DNA from: Bacillota bacterium
GTDB lineage: Bacteria > Bacillota > SHA-98 > UBA4971
Direction of reading: 5' to 3'
DNA length: 54,617 nucleotides
Assembly (NCBI GenBank): GCA_012516125.1
Contig: JAAYXB010000086.1
Span: 1 to 54,617 of the forward strand
Of this stretch, positions 1 through 7,756 are shown in pieces. The position numbers and the translations under genes were made by a program. The notes beneath the pieces were generated by a model. That model did no database searches and had not been told where the DNA came from. It saw only the letters and a list, made by a program, of their open reading frames with translations. Position 1 is the first letter of the stretch. Each line of letters starts with the position of its first letter.

Positions 1-141
1 GGGGTGTCAAAATCCGGCTGCCTAGCCGGACGGGCCGGATTTTGGCGAAGCGCGCCCCGCTTGGGGCGCCGTCCCCGAGTGCAACACCGGCAACCCGGCA
101 ACTACTGGAAGAGGGGCGAGGACTAATGCACCCTCACTTAG
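1..141 (+). repeat. Dispersed palindromic (MITE-like) repeat, copy A, truncated by window start
   Basis: This is the right part of an element seen again at 31909-32108 (copy B), 32667-32792 (copy C, inverted), 37041-37100 (fragment D) and 54474-54617 (copy E, inverted). It carries two perfect hairpins: AAAATCCGG paired with CCGGATTTT, and GCGCCCCGCTTGGGGCGC. These are followed by the inner arm CACCGGCAACCC and the outer end CTAATGCACCCTCACTTAG. The final CTTAG (137-141) contains the complement of the TAA stop codon of darA on the other strand. The sequence begins inside the element, which is what an assembly break at a repeat looks like. Confidence 0.8.
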
Positions 142-464
142 ATCCGAATGAAACTCTCCACCCCGGTAACAAACACTATAGCCCCCCCTGCCTGGACCTC
201 CACCGGGACCCCGCCCGACGGCATTTGACCCGTCCCGGGCGTGAACTGGGGGGCGGCCTCGAGTCGCCTCGGGCAGCACTCTGTGATGACGCCGATGACC
301 TCCTGCACCCTTTCGTCCTCCACGCCAATCAGAAACGTGGTGTTGCCCTCGCGCAGGAATCCCCCTGTCGAGGCTAGCCGGGTGGCGCCGATGTGCCTTT
401 CGGCGAAAGCGTCAAGTAGAGCCGAGGCGTCGCTATCCCTCACGATGGCGAACACCAGCTTCAT
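138..464 (-). CDS. darA: Cyclic-di-AMP receptor DarA (PII-like)
   Basis: This 108-residue PII-like protein matches the DarA/PstA family, which binds cyclic di-AMP as a trimer in the cytoplasm; its downstream targets are mostly unknown. The start MKLVFAIVRD, the run LASTGGFLREGNTTFLIGVE (about residues 31-50) and the GGAIVFV strand near the C-terminus are the family hallmarks. The length is the usual one (about 109). The ATG has GGGAGG about 10 nt upstream and lies 4 nt after the MFS transporter stop, so this is the last gene of a four-gene operon. Its TAA stop lies within the end of repeat copy A. In other Firmicutes darA often sits near tmk/holB; here it follows a transporter, which is unusual. 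Confidence 0.9.
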   Translation of the reverse strand: MKLVFAIVRDSDASALLDAFAERHIGATRLASTGGFLREGNTTFLIGVEDERVQEVIGVITECCPRRLEAAPQFTPGTGQMPSGGVPVEVQAGGAIVFVTGVESFIRI

Positions 465-468
465 CCCC

Positions 469-1881
469 TCATCCCTCCCTTGAGATGGCCGCGCGCCTGC
501 GGCGGGCCCACTGTACGCGCGGGATCATGCGAAACGGGTGGTCCATGATCCTGGAAAGGAGCAGCAGCGATACCAGGCGCACACACGTCCCCGCGTAGAA
601 GGTGTGCCGGAGCCCGAACGTTCTGTAGAACACGTCGCCGAGGAACGGCGCCACGAAGGATGCAACGTTTATCATCATGTTGAATACCGCAACCGCACTC
701 GCGCTCCTGCCGGGCTTCGCATAGGCAAGAGCCAGGTTGAACACGGCGAGGTTGATCCCGCCCATACAGAACCCTGATGCCACCTGCATCGCGTACAGGT
801 ACGACACGGACCTTGACAGCATGTAAGCGGCGGGGAAGACTGCGAGCCCCGCCATGCAGATGAGCAGGACAATCCTGTTGCCTCGGCGCGACACCACTCT
901 CCCCCAGTACACCGAGCTTACGACCGTGGCGATTCCCGCTAGCGTCGCAAACGCGCCGATGGTGGCGTTGGAGAGGGACAGGACCTCAACGTGGTATATA
1001 GGCCACATGGCCGCGGTGAACCCGAACCCGAACCACAGCACAAAGCAGCTCAGCGAGAAGAACTTGAATTTCCGGCCGTATTCCTCGTCGGTGAGAAGGT
1101 CCTTCATCCGGTAGATAAGGCCCGGCCTCGCCTCTCTCGCCTCCACTGTGCGCTCCCGGGTCGGGATCACCTCCCGCATCCTCGACATGAACGCTATCCC
1201 GAGGGCGCCGAAGGCGCTGGCTACGATGAAGAGGACCATGTAGTTGACGGGGAAGGCCACGATATCCAGGAGGTACCCGGCTGCAAGGGTCCCCAGGACA
1301 CCGGTGAGACCAACATACATGTTCCGGAGCCCGAATATCTCGCCCCTCCGGTTCTCAGGGAACATGTCGCCCACCATTGCGGTCCAGGCCACGCCCGAGA
1401 TCGCGCCCGGGACGGACATGAGAGTGACGATGGCCACAAGCACCCCGGCCTTCACCCCGGAGACGTAGGGTAGAAACGGAATGAACGCAAGGGGCAGGTA
1501 AAGCATCCTGTGCAAGCCTGCCCAGAGGAGAATCATGGGAAGGCGAGCTTTACGCCTCTCAACCAGACTCGCGGCGGGGAGAAAGGCCAGCGCGTTGGCC
1601 AGGGCCGGCGCGGAGGTGAGCAGAGCAACGAAAAGGCTGGACGCCCCAAGGGCGATTGCGTACACCCCGAGGAAGGGGTTGACGAGCCCGAAAGCCGTGT
1701 TGGTGGCCATCCCCTCAAGCGTCGTGTATACGAAATTATGCCGGATTGTGCTGGTCGGCCTCGCCCGGCGACCCAGTATGCGACGCCGTGACCCGAGCTG
1801 GACCGGCCGCGACCGGCCCAACCCCGGCTGAGGGCGCCCCGAGACAACGCCGCAGAGTGCACGGTCTCCATCAGTAGTCAT
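469..1881 (-). CDS. MFS transporter
   Basis: This is a polytopic membrane protein of about 470 residues of the major facilitator superfamily. Roughly 12 hydrophobic segments begin at FGLVNPFLGVYAIALGASSLF (near residue 65). The segment GDMFPENRRGEIFGLRNMY is a cytoplasmic-loop signature like motif A of drug and sugar exporters. ATG at 1881 is chosen over an in-frame GTG at 1887 because AAAGGTG lies 9 nt upstream. The first 50 or so residues are Arg/Pro-rich and low in hydrophobicity, so translation may begin further in. It is the third gene of the minus-strand operon, 14 nt after the flippase-like gene. The substrate cannot be told. Confidence 0.8.
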   Translation of the reverse strand: MTTDGDRALCGVVSGRPQPGLGRSRPVQLGSRRRILGRRARPTSTIRHNFVYTTLEGMATNTAFGLVNPFLGVYAIALGASSLFVALLTSAPALANALAFLPAASLVERRKARLPMILLWAGLHRMLYLPLAFIPFLPYVSGVKAGVLVAIVTLMSVPGAISGVAWTAMVGDMFPENRRGEIFGLRNMYVGLTGVLGTLAAGYLLDIVAFPVNYMVLFIVASAFGALGIAFMSRMREVIPTRERTVEAREARPGLIYRMKDLLTDEEYGRKFKFFSLSCFVLWFGFGFTAAMWPIYHVEVLSLSNATIGAFATLAGIATVVSSVYWGRVVSRRGNRIVLLICMAGLAVFPAAYMLSRSVSYLYAMQVASGFCMGGINLAVFNLALAYAKPGRSASAVAVFNMMINVASFVAPFLGDVFYRTFGLRHTFYAGTCVRLVSLLLLSRIMDHPFRMIPRVQWARRRRAAISREG

Positions 1882-1895
1882 AGCCACTTACACCT

Positions 1896-2975
1896 TTAGC
1901 TAGCAGATTTCCCTCTCCCGTCATCCCGGCGCGTGCGGCCGTGCAGGTAGCTTGCGGCGACCGCGACGGCCCCGACAAGCAGCGTAAGGTGGTACGTAAG
2001 GCCCCTCCACAAAAGCACGAACACGCCAAGGAGCCTGAAGGGCACTATCGATCCGAACAGCACGGCAAGGCTCGCCTCGGCCGCTCCGCTCGATCCCGGC
2101 GTAGGGGCGTATGCTGCAGCAAGATAGAATATGCCCGCCACGCCCATAGTCTGAGCGAAAGGGGGATCCACGCCGAGGCCTCGTAGTACAAGGACCGGGA
2201 TGAAGAATGCCATCGCCCAGCTGAGGAGGCTCAGGACCGAGATGGCGACAAGCGCAGGCCTCCGCTCGCGAACGAACGTCCTGAACGCCGCCCGAAAGTC
2301 CCTGACCTCCGTCTTCACCTTCTCGAGGAAGGAATCCGCAGCATGAGCCGGGATCAGCCGCCTCGCATACTTGTTACGGAGGATACGGTCGAGGACGGCT
2401 CCGACGGACTCGGGGTAAAGGGCAAAGAAGCCTATCAGCGTGAGGACCAGAATGTAGAGCACCAGACCGACGAATAGCGCGACCTCAAGTCCTCCGGGAA
2501 GGTCCCAGGACCTGCGGCCCACGATATACCATACCGGAAAGATGAGTGCCAGGGCAAGCCTGGCAAGGGAGCTCACTATTGTCTTGATAGCGATGACCGC
2601 GGTGGATTCCCCCGCCCCGATGCCGTGGCGGTGCAGGAGATACACCTGAAGCGGTTCACCTCCTGTATCAAACGGCGTGACGCATGCGACGAACGCTCCC
2701 GCGAGGGCTATCCGAAGCGCGCTCGCGAACCCAAGCTTACCGCCGAGCGCTCTCACAAGCGTTTCTATGCGGGCGGCCTCGAGGATCCACCCGACCACAA
2801 CCAGCAGCCCGGCGGTGGCAAGAGACACACGGTCCACCCGGAACAGGCTCGACCAGCCCTCGCCGCCTCCCGTGAGGCGCATGATGAGAAAGATGGCAAG
2901 GGCGCTGACAAGGACCGCGCCGGCTGCTCCGCGCACAAGGCTTTTCGTGCTTCTCGGCCTTCTCGGCTCAGCCAC
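1896..2975 (-). CDS. Lysylphosphatidylglycerol synthase/AglD-type flippase-like membrane protein (UPF0104)
   Basis: This roughly 359-residue membrane protein has about eight hydrophobic helices and fits the LPG_synthase_TM/UPF0104 family. Supporting segments are FDTGGEPLQVYLLHRHG (family consensus near 'GG.P.....L.R.G'), ESTAVIAIKTIV, and the late PTPGSSGAAEASL motif typical of this fold. Members flip or handle lipid-linked substrates; many are uncharacterised. The reading frame extends upstream into the radical SAM gene, but GTG at 2975 gives a 13-nt intergenic gap and a plausible GGCGG site, so I use it. It lacks the C-terminal synthase domain of MprF, so aminoacyl transfer is unlikely. Confidence 0.75.
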   Translation of the reverse strand: MAEPRRPRSTKSLVRGAAGAVLVSALAIFLIMRLTGGGEGWSSLFRVDRVSLATAGLLVVVGWILEAARIETLVRALGGKLGFASALRIALAGAFVACVTPFDTGGEPLQVYLLHRHGIGAGESTAVIAIKTIVSSLARLALALIFPVWYIVGRRSWDLPGGLEVALFVGLVLYILVLTLIGFFALYPESVGAVLDRILRNKYARRLIPAHAADSFLEKVKTEVRDFRAAFRTFVRERRPALVAISVLSLLSWAMAFFIPVLVLRGLGVDPPFAQTMGVAGIFYLAAAYAPTPGSSGAAEASLAVLFGSIVPFRLLGVFVLLWRGLTYHLTLLVGAVAVAASYLHGRTRRDDGRGKSAS

Positions 2976-2988
2976 GTCGTCCCGCCTT

Positions 2989-4296
2989 TCATCCGTGCCG
3001 CATAGAACACGAAAGCTCTTCCCGCGAGGGAGTGAAGCTACCAACTCGCAGCGCAGGGCACCTCGCCTGAAGCTCCCTGGTGAACGCATCGATTCCAAGC
3101 ACACGCCCCCTGGGACCCCGAAGGGCCGCGGTGAGCACATCGGGATCGATGTTCAGGTTTCGGAGCTGTACCATGTCTATGTGGGCCCTTTCAATGAGTG
3201 CACACAGAGCATCCAGCTCCTCCTCCCGGTCGGTGAGGCCGGGAAACACCAGAAGGTTCACCGAGACGAAGACCCCGTTCGCCTTCGCAACAGCTATCGA
3301 CGCCTCAACATCGGCCAACCCATACCCCCGCGGGCGGTGGTACGCATCGTAGATCTCATCCCTCGCGCTGATCATGCTTACCCTCATGCTGTCGAGGCCT
3401 GCCCTGCATAGTTTCGCCACGGCGTCGGTAAGCCCTGCACTCGTGTTAACGTTTATGAGACCTCTTTCTTTCACCTCTGCCCTTATCCTCGCGATGGACC
3501 GAGCGATGAGGTCCGCCTGCAGCAGGGGCTCGCCCTCGCATCCCTGCCCGAAGCTGATGATGGCATGGGGAGCGTCGCGAAGGTGCGGCAATGCCACCTC
3601 GACTATCTCGTCCGGTGTGGGGACGAAGTTGATGCGGGTCTGCGGAGACGGGCAGCACTCCGCGGGCTGAAGTGAAATGCAGCCTATGCACGAGGCCGGG
3701 CACGCAGGTGACACGGGGATCCCTGCCTCCCAGCGGCAGTAGAACACGTTCTGCGCCGTGAAGCACTGGTACTCCACCGAGCACCTGGCAAGCTGCTGGA
3801 GAATCCTGTTATCCGGATGTTCCCGTAACCGCGCCTCTATCAGCGACCGAAGCTCGGCAGTGTTGTACTCGCCTGGGTGCCACCTCGACGGGTCATCCGT
3901 CCTTATCGCCGCAACATACGGTTGTCCCTCGCCCATTCCCACCGCAGCATACCCATACAGGGGCAGGGTCCGAACCTTGCGGTCCCCGTCGATCACGTAA
4001 GCCGGGAGCAGCGTGCGCGTGAACCCGGCCGGCAGCAGCGCTCCCACCGCCCACCCGGGGGTCTCGCTCCCGTGTTGCGCGTTGGGCTCCAGCCATAGCG
4101 CGAGCGCCTCGCCGGTGTCCGGGCTCATGCCGATGGCCTGGCGCCCCGGAAGCATGGCGAGAGTTGAGCCAGCGGGAAGGGGGATCATGTCCTTCTCCCG
4201 AATCTCCCACATCTCATCCCATGACCGGCCGAGGGCCGCCAGGCTTCCCTCGTCAAACATGGTTCCCCGGTCATCCGCGTACAGAGCCCGAAACAT
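2989..4296 (-). CDS. Radical SAM protein
   Basis: This is a 435-residue protein with a radical SAM core starting about residue 190. The cluster-binding motif CPASCIGC has the canonical CX3CX2C spacing, followed by a GQGCEGEP (GGE-like) motif and a (beta-alpha) barrel up to NLNIDPDVL. The first 190 residues form a separate domain with no recognisable signature. Extra cysteines just ahead of the motif (CSVEYQCF, FYCRW) could hold another cluster. It is the first gene of the operon leading to darA, with the promoter at 4381-4409. Homologues of this two-part architecture are generally annotated only as radical SAM proteins, and I cannot name the reaction. Confidence 0.8.
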   Translation of the reverse strand: MFRALYADDRGTMFDEGSLAALGRSWDEMWEIREKDMIPLPAGSTLAMLPGRQAIGMSPDTGEALALWLEPNAQHGSETPGWAVGALLPAGFTRTLLPAYVIDGDRKVRTLPLYGYAAVGMGEGQPYVAAIRTDDPSRWHPGEYNTAELRSLIEARLREHPDNRILQQLARCSVEYQCFTAQNVFYCRWEAGIPVSPACPASCIGCISLQPAECCPSPQTRINFVPTPDEIVEVALPHLRDAPHAIISFGQGCEGEPLLQADLIARSIARIRAEVKERGLINVNTSAGLTDAVAKLCRAGLDSMRVSMISARDEIYDAYHRPRGYGLADVEASIAVAKANGVFVSVNLLVFPGLTDREEELDALCALIERAHIDMVQLRNLNIDPDVLTAALRGPRGRVLGIDAFTRELQARCPALRVGSFTPSREELSCSMRHG

Positions 4297-4380
4297 GAAA
4301 GCAAATCTCCTGCGCCCGTCCGGGTGGTCGCACCACGCTGTCTTCGCGCGGTCTGGTCGCCCGGGTAGTCTCGTTGAACA

Positions 4381-4409
4381 ATTATACCTTCCCGGGTGGC
4401 ACCCCGCAA
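4381..4409 (-). promoter_or_regulatory. Sigma-A-type promoter for the radical SAM-darA operon
   Basis: On the minus strand TTGCGG (4404-4409) and a perfect TATAAT (4381-4386) are separated by 17 bp. The radical SAM gene starts about 85 bp downstream. Confidence 0.6.
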
Positions 4410-4825
4410 GGAGGTCGGGCCGATACGTCTGAATCGTATATATTCAGCATACCAGTGCGAATATGGGGCATCCACATTCTGGGCGGGATTCCTCGGGAGG
4501 AATTTGCTGTGTACCATCGAATAGCTTTGAGAGTCGGGCAGCAACTGCTTTGTGGCGCCGCGTCGGCAGCAGACTCGCACGGTTCGGCCCGCAACATTGC
4601 CTGCCCGCCGTCAGCGTGCCGGCGTGACCACGCTGAAGCTGACCAGGGTCTTCACGACGGGGCCGCGTGACCCTTGGGTCCCGCTCGACAGGAAACGCGG
4701 AGGGCACAACCGGGCTTCCACTGGTTTCTGATGGCTCCCGCTGCCCAGATGGCTCCGGGCGCCCGGCCCGTTTTCCCCCTGAGCGTCCGGACCTGTGACC
4801 TGCAACTCGACGCCGGAAGGGAGTG
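4410..4825. other. Divergent intergenic region with an inverted repeat
   Basis: There is no convincing gene here. The inverted repeat CTGAAT-N7-ATTCAG at 4429-4447 lies just upstream of the minus-strand promoter and could be an operator; its centre is AT-rich against a GC-rich background. The remaining bases contain no obvious structured RNA that I can recognise. Confidence 0.35.
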
Positions 4826-4948
4826 ATGACCTACTGGTTGCGAGATAGCCAGACGCTTCCAGATGCAGTTACCTGTAAAGCCGCATTGCGCGAGGCAGGC
4901 AATGATGCCTGCGAGCGAGGCGGACGAGAAACGAAGGAGGCATCATGA
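4826..4948 (+). CDS. Possible 40-residue leader peptide upstream of the permuted peptide-binding protein
   Basis: A short ORF begins with ATG behind GGAAGGGAG and ends with TGA at 4946-4948, two bases before the TTG start of the next gene and inside that gene's ribosome-binding region. It encodes MTYWLRDSQTLPDAV followed by a charged tail. Position and tight spacing suggest translational coupling or a leader peptide. I know of no homologue, and it may be chance. Confidence 0.3.
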   Translation: MTYWLRDSQTLPDAVTCKAALREAGNDACERGGRETKEAS

Positions 4949-4949
4949 A

Positions 4950-6626
4950 TTGAGAAGAGTGCTTGTTGTGCTCGTGGCCGCGCTTGTGCTTGCGACCATG
5001 AGTGTCGGGCTTGTCAGCGCAGCAAAACCCCTGCCGAAGCTGGTGCTGCTCTCCGGTGACTCTCAGATCGCGAGGCTGTACGCCCAGGGCGTGCAGGAGA
5101 TGATCCGCAAGAACCTGGGCATCCCCCTTGAGATCGAGGCCGTTGACTTCAAGACAAGGCTTCAGAAGATGAGAAACAAGGACTTCCAGATCGTCTTCGC
5201 CGGCTGGGGCGCCGACTACGACGATCCCATGACGTTCCTGGACATGTGGATTACCGACGGGCCGTTCAACGACGTCATGTGGAGCAACCCCAGCTACGAT
5301 AAGCTCATCCAGGTGGCGAAGACCTCTCCTGACGAAGCGGTCCGCATGAAGGCCATGGCCCAGGCGGAGAAGATCCTCATCGGCGAGATGCCAATCGCGC
5401 CTCTTTACTGGCCGGCCTGGAACTTCGTCGAGCATCCCTATGTTAAGAACGTTGTCCGCAAGACCGTCGGTTCTGACTTCGAGTGGAAGTGGGCCTACAC
5501 CGAAGGGCGCCCGGGCGGCGACAAGGATCAGTTCCTCCGTGTGAACTTCGGCGAGGAGCCGCCAGACCTTGACCCAGCCACGTCCACCGACCAGGTGTCC
5601 TTCTGGGTTATCAACGCGACTTATGAGGGCCTTGCCCGGAAGAACCCGGAAATGAAGATTCTCCAGGGTTCCGGCCTTGCCGAGAGCTGGACGGTGTCGA
5701 AGGACCGTAAGGTGTACACCTTCAAGCTCCGCGATGCCAAGTGGAGCGACGGGGTTCCGGTCACCGCGTACGACTTCGAGTACGGCTGGAAGAGGGCTGT
5801 CGATCCCCGCACCGCGTCGCAGTATGCGTACATGATGTACGTCATCAAGAATGCCGAGAAAGTCAACGGCATGGAGGTTCCCGACGACAAGGATCCCAAG
5901 AAAGCCGAAAAGAACAAGGCCATCGACGACGCTCTCGCGACCGTGGGGGTGAAGGCCCTCGATGCGAAGACCCTGCGCGTGGAGCTGGAGGCGCCAACCC
6001 CGTTCTTCCTTGACCTCATCACCTTCATTACCTACATGCCCAGCCCGAAGCATATGGTGGAGAAGCTAGGCGACGAGTACGCCTCCGAGGTCGACAAGAT
6101 GGTGGCGTGCGGGCCGTTTAAGGTCGCCAAGTGGCAGCACGAGTACAAGATCATTCTCGAGAAGAACCCCTACTACTGGGATGCCAAGTCCGTCAAGCTG
6201 CAGCGGATCGAGGCCGACATGATCAAGGACATCGCCACCCCGCTGAACATGTTCGACGCGGGAGAGCTTGACCTCGTTGGTGTCCCCGGCACTTACATCG
6301 AGCAGTACAGAAACAAGGGCATGAGGACCATCGCCGAGGCGACCGCCTGGTACCTCGAGTTCAACTGCAAGCACGAGGTCTTCAAGAACGCAAAGGTCCG
6401 TAAGGCTTTCTCTCTTGCCCTCGACAGGCAGGCTTACGTTGACCACGTGCTGAAGAACGGCTCGCTGCCGGCGACATCTCTCGTGCCGCCAACCATCCAC
6501 GGCAAGGATGGCGTGTCGTTCCACGACGTATACGTCGGCGACCTGTTGCCCAAGAAGGCCGATGTCAAGCTGGCAAAGCAGCTTCTGGCCGAGGGTCTCG
6601 CTGAGCTCGGCTACGCCATGCCTTAA
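4950..6626 (+). CDS. Oligopeptide ABC transporter substrate-binding protein, apparently circularly permuted
   Basis: This family 5 (OppA/DppE-type) binding protein of about 558 residues feeds the permeases and ATPases that follow. Start: TTG at 4950, with AAGGAGG 9 nt upstream. Residues 1-24 are a signal peptide ending VGLVSA with no lipobox Cys. Residues 25-185 (LPKLVLLSGDSQ through FAGWGADYDDPMTFLDMW to WKWAYTE) are what is normally the C-terminal lobe. A linker GRPGGDKD follows, then residues 194-558 begin with the usual N-terminal FGEEPPDLDPATS, continue through the LRDAKWSDG motif and end LLAEGLAELGYAMP. Family order is signal, N-lobe, C-lobe. Here the C-lobe comes first, and the protein's last residues would join its mature N-terminus naturally. 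Total length is normal, so nothing is missing. Confidence 0.9.
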   Translation: MRRVLVVLVAALVLATMSVGLVSAAKPLPKLVLLSGDSQIARLYAQGVQEMIRKNLGIPLEIEAVDFKTRLQKMRNKDFQIVFAGWGADYDDPMTFLDMWITDGPFNDVMWSNPSYDKLIQVAKTSPDEAVRMKAMAQAEKILIGEMPIAPLYWPAWNFVEHPYVKNVVRKTVGSDFEWKWAYTEGRPGGDKDQFLRVNFGEEPPDLDPATSTDQVSFWVINATYEGLARKNPEMKILQGSGLAESWTVSKDRKVYTFKLRDAKWSDGVPVTAYDFEYGWKRAVDPRTASQYAYMMYVIKNAEKVNGMEVPDDKDPKKAEKNKAIDDALATVGVKALDAKTLRVELEAPTPFFLDLITFITYMPSPKHMVEKLGDEYASEVDKMVACGPFKVAKWQHEYKIILEKNPYYWDAKSVKLQRIEADMIKDIATPLNMFDAGELDLVGVPGTYIEQYRNKGMRTIAEATAWYLEFNCKHEVFKNAKVRKAFSLALDRQAYVDHVLKNGSLPATSLVPPTIHGKDGVSFHDVYVGDLLPKKADVKLAKQLLAEGLAELGYAMP

Positions 6627-6665
6627 GCCCGGCTGGGCGGGACGATAAAGCCGGGTCTACCGGCT

Positions 6666-6688
6666 GGAGCCTCTAAGGCTCCTGTTTT
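6666..6688 (+). terminator. Weak intrinsic terminator or attenuator after the peptide-binding protein
   Basis: GGAGCC-TCTAA-GGCTCC is followed by TGTTTT. The 6-bp stem is short, which would allow partial read-through into the permease genes. Confidence 0.4.
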
Positions 6689-6731
6689 CACGGGTATTCC
6701 CGGCATAGGACTGTCTCGAGAAGAAAGCAGT

Positions 6732-6760
6732 GAGGCCCTGCGCCAGGAGAGCAGGGCCTC
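6732..6760 (+). other. Strong mRNA hairpin between binding protein and permease genes
   Basis: GAGGCCCTGC and GCAGGGCCTC form a perfect 10-bp stem with a 9-nt loop and no following U-tract. In peptide ABC operons such hairpins commonly protect the abundant upstream binding-protein mRNA from 3' decay. Confidence 0.5.
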
Positions 6761-6829
6761 GCTGCCGTATGATGTGGTTTCCGGAACGTGCGCAAGGCGC
6801 GAGGTGATCGCGGCAAAGGAGTGGGTGCT

Positions 6830-7756
6830 TTGGGACGCTATATACTCAGGCGGTTCGGGCTGATGCTTGCCGCGCTATGGGTGATCGTCACAGCCACTTT
6901 CTTTCTGATGCACGCCATCCCGGGCGATCCGTTCCTGGGCGAGAAGGTGACTGAGGCGATCCGCCAGAATATGCTTCGCAAGTACGGCCTCGACAAGCCC
7001 CTCTGGGAGCAATACGTGATTTATCTGGGAAATCTCTTGCGCGGGGATTTCGGCACTTCCCTGAAGATGCTTCACCGCTCGGTAAACGACATGATCCGCG
7101 ACGGGTTCCCCGTCTCGGCGCTTCTGGGCCTCGAGGCGCTCGCGTACGCGGTGACCCTCGGTCTCCTTCTGGGCACCGTCGCCGGGTTTCGGCACAACAC
7201 GTGGCTGGACTACCTTGCGATGTTCGTGGCGCTCATAGGCATCTCGGTGCCGGGGTTCATCATGGGTGGGCTTATGCAGTACGTTATCGGCCTCAAGCTC
7301 AGATGGCTCCCAATAGCCCGGTGGGAGGGCTTCAGGTACACGATCATGCCCGCCGCTGCTCTGGGGCTTGGCACACTCGCGGTAATGGCGAGGATGATGC
7401 GCACGAGCGTGCTCGAAGTCACGAGCCAGGACTACATCAAGACTGCCAAGGCTAAAGGCCTCTCGCAGAGGGAGATCGTCTTTCGCCACGTGCTGCGGAA
7501 CGCGATCCTTCCCATCGTGACCATCCTCGGGCCGCTCACAGCAGGCATCGTGACAGGCAGCTTCGTCATCGAGCTGATCTTCGGCATACCAGGGCTCGGC
7601 AAGTACTACGTGCAGAGCATCTTCAACCGGGACTACACGCTCATCCTGGGGACGACGATCTTCTACGCCGTTCTCCTCGTGTTCCTGAACTTCCTGGTTG
7701 ATGTGGCTTACGGGATCATCGACCCGCGGATCCGGCTCATGAGAAGCAGGGAGTGA
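6830..7756 (+). CDS. Peptide ABC transporter permease, OppB/DppB type
   Basis: This 308-residue inner-membrane permease has about six helices. The family start MGRYILRRFGLML comes from TTG at 6830 with AAAGGAG 8 nt upstream; the frame is open further upstream but that part is unlike the family. HAIPGDPF near residue 30 and the EAA loop (DYIKTAKAKGLSQREIVFRHVLRNA) identify the OppB/DppB family and its ATPase contact. It is the second gene of the operon started by the permuted binding protein, and its stop overlaps the next start (TGATG). Confidence 0.93.
   Translation: MGRYILRRFGLMLAALWVIVTATFFLMHAIPGDPFLGEKVTEAIRQNMLRKYGLDKPLWEQYVIYLGNLLRGDFGTSLKMLHRSVNDMIRDGFPVSALLGLEALAYAVTLGLLLGTVAGFRHNTWLDYLAMFVALIGISVPGFIMGGLMQYVIGLKLRWLPIARWEGFRYTIMPAAALGLGTLAVMARMMRTSVLEVTSQDYIKTAKAKGLSQREIVFRHVLRNAILPIVTILGPLTAGIVTGSFVIELIFGIPGLGKYYVQSIFNRDYTLILGTTIFYAVLLVFLNFLVDVAYGIIDPRIRLMRSRE

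Noticed and set aside
4869-6053. 394-codon minus-strand frame opposite the first peptide-binding protein
   Set aside because: Low-complexity antisense product of codon bias; the sense strand gene is clear.
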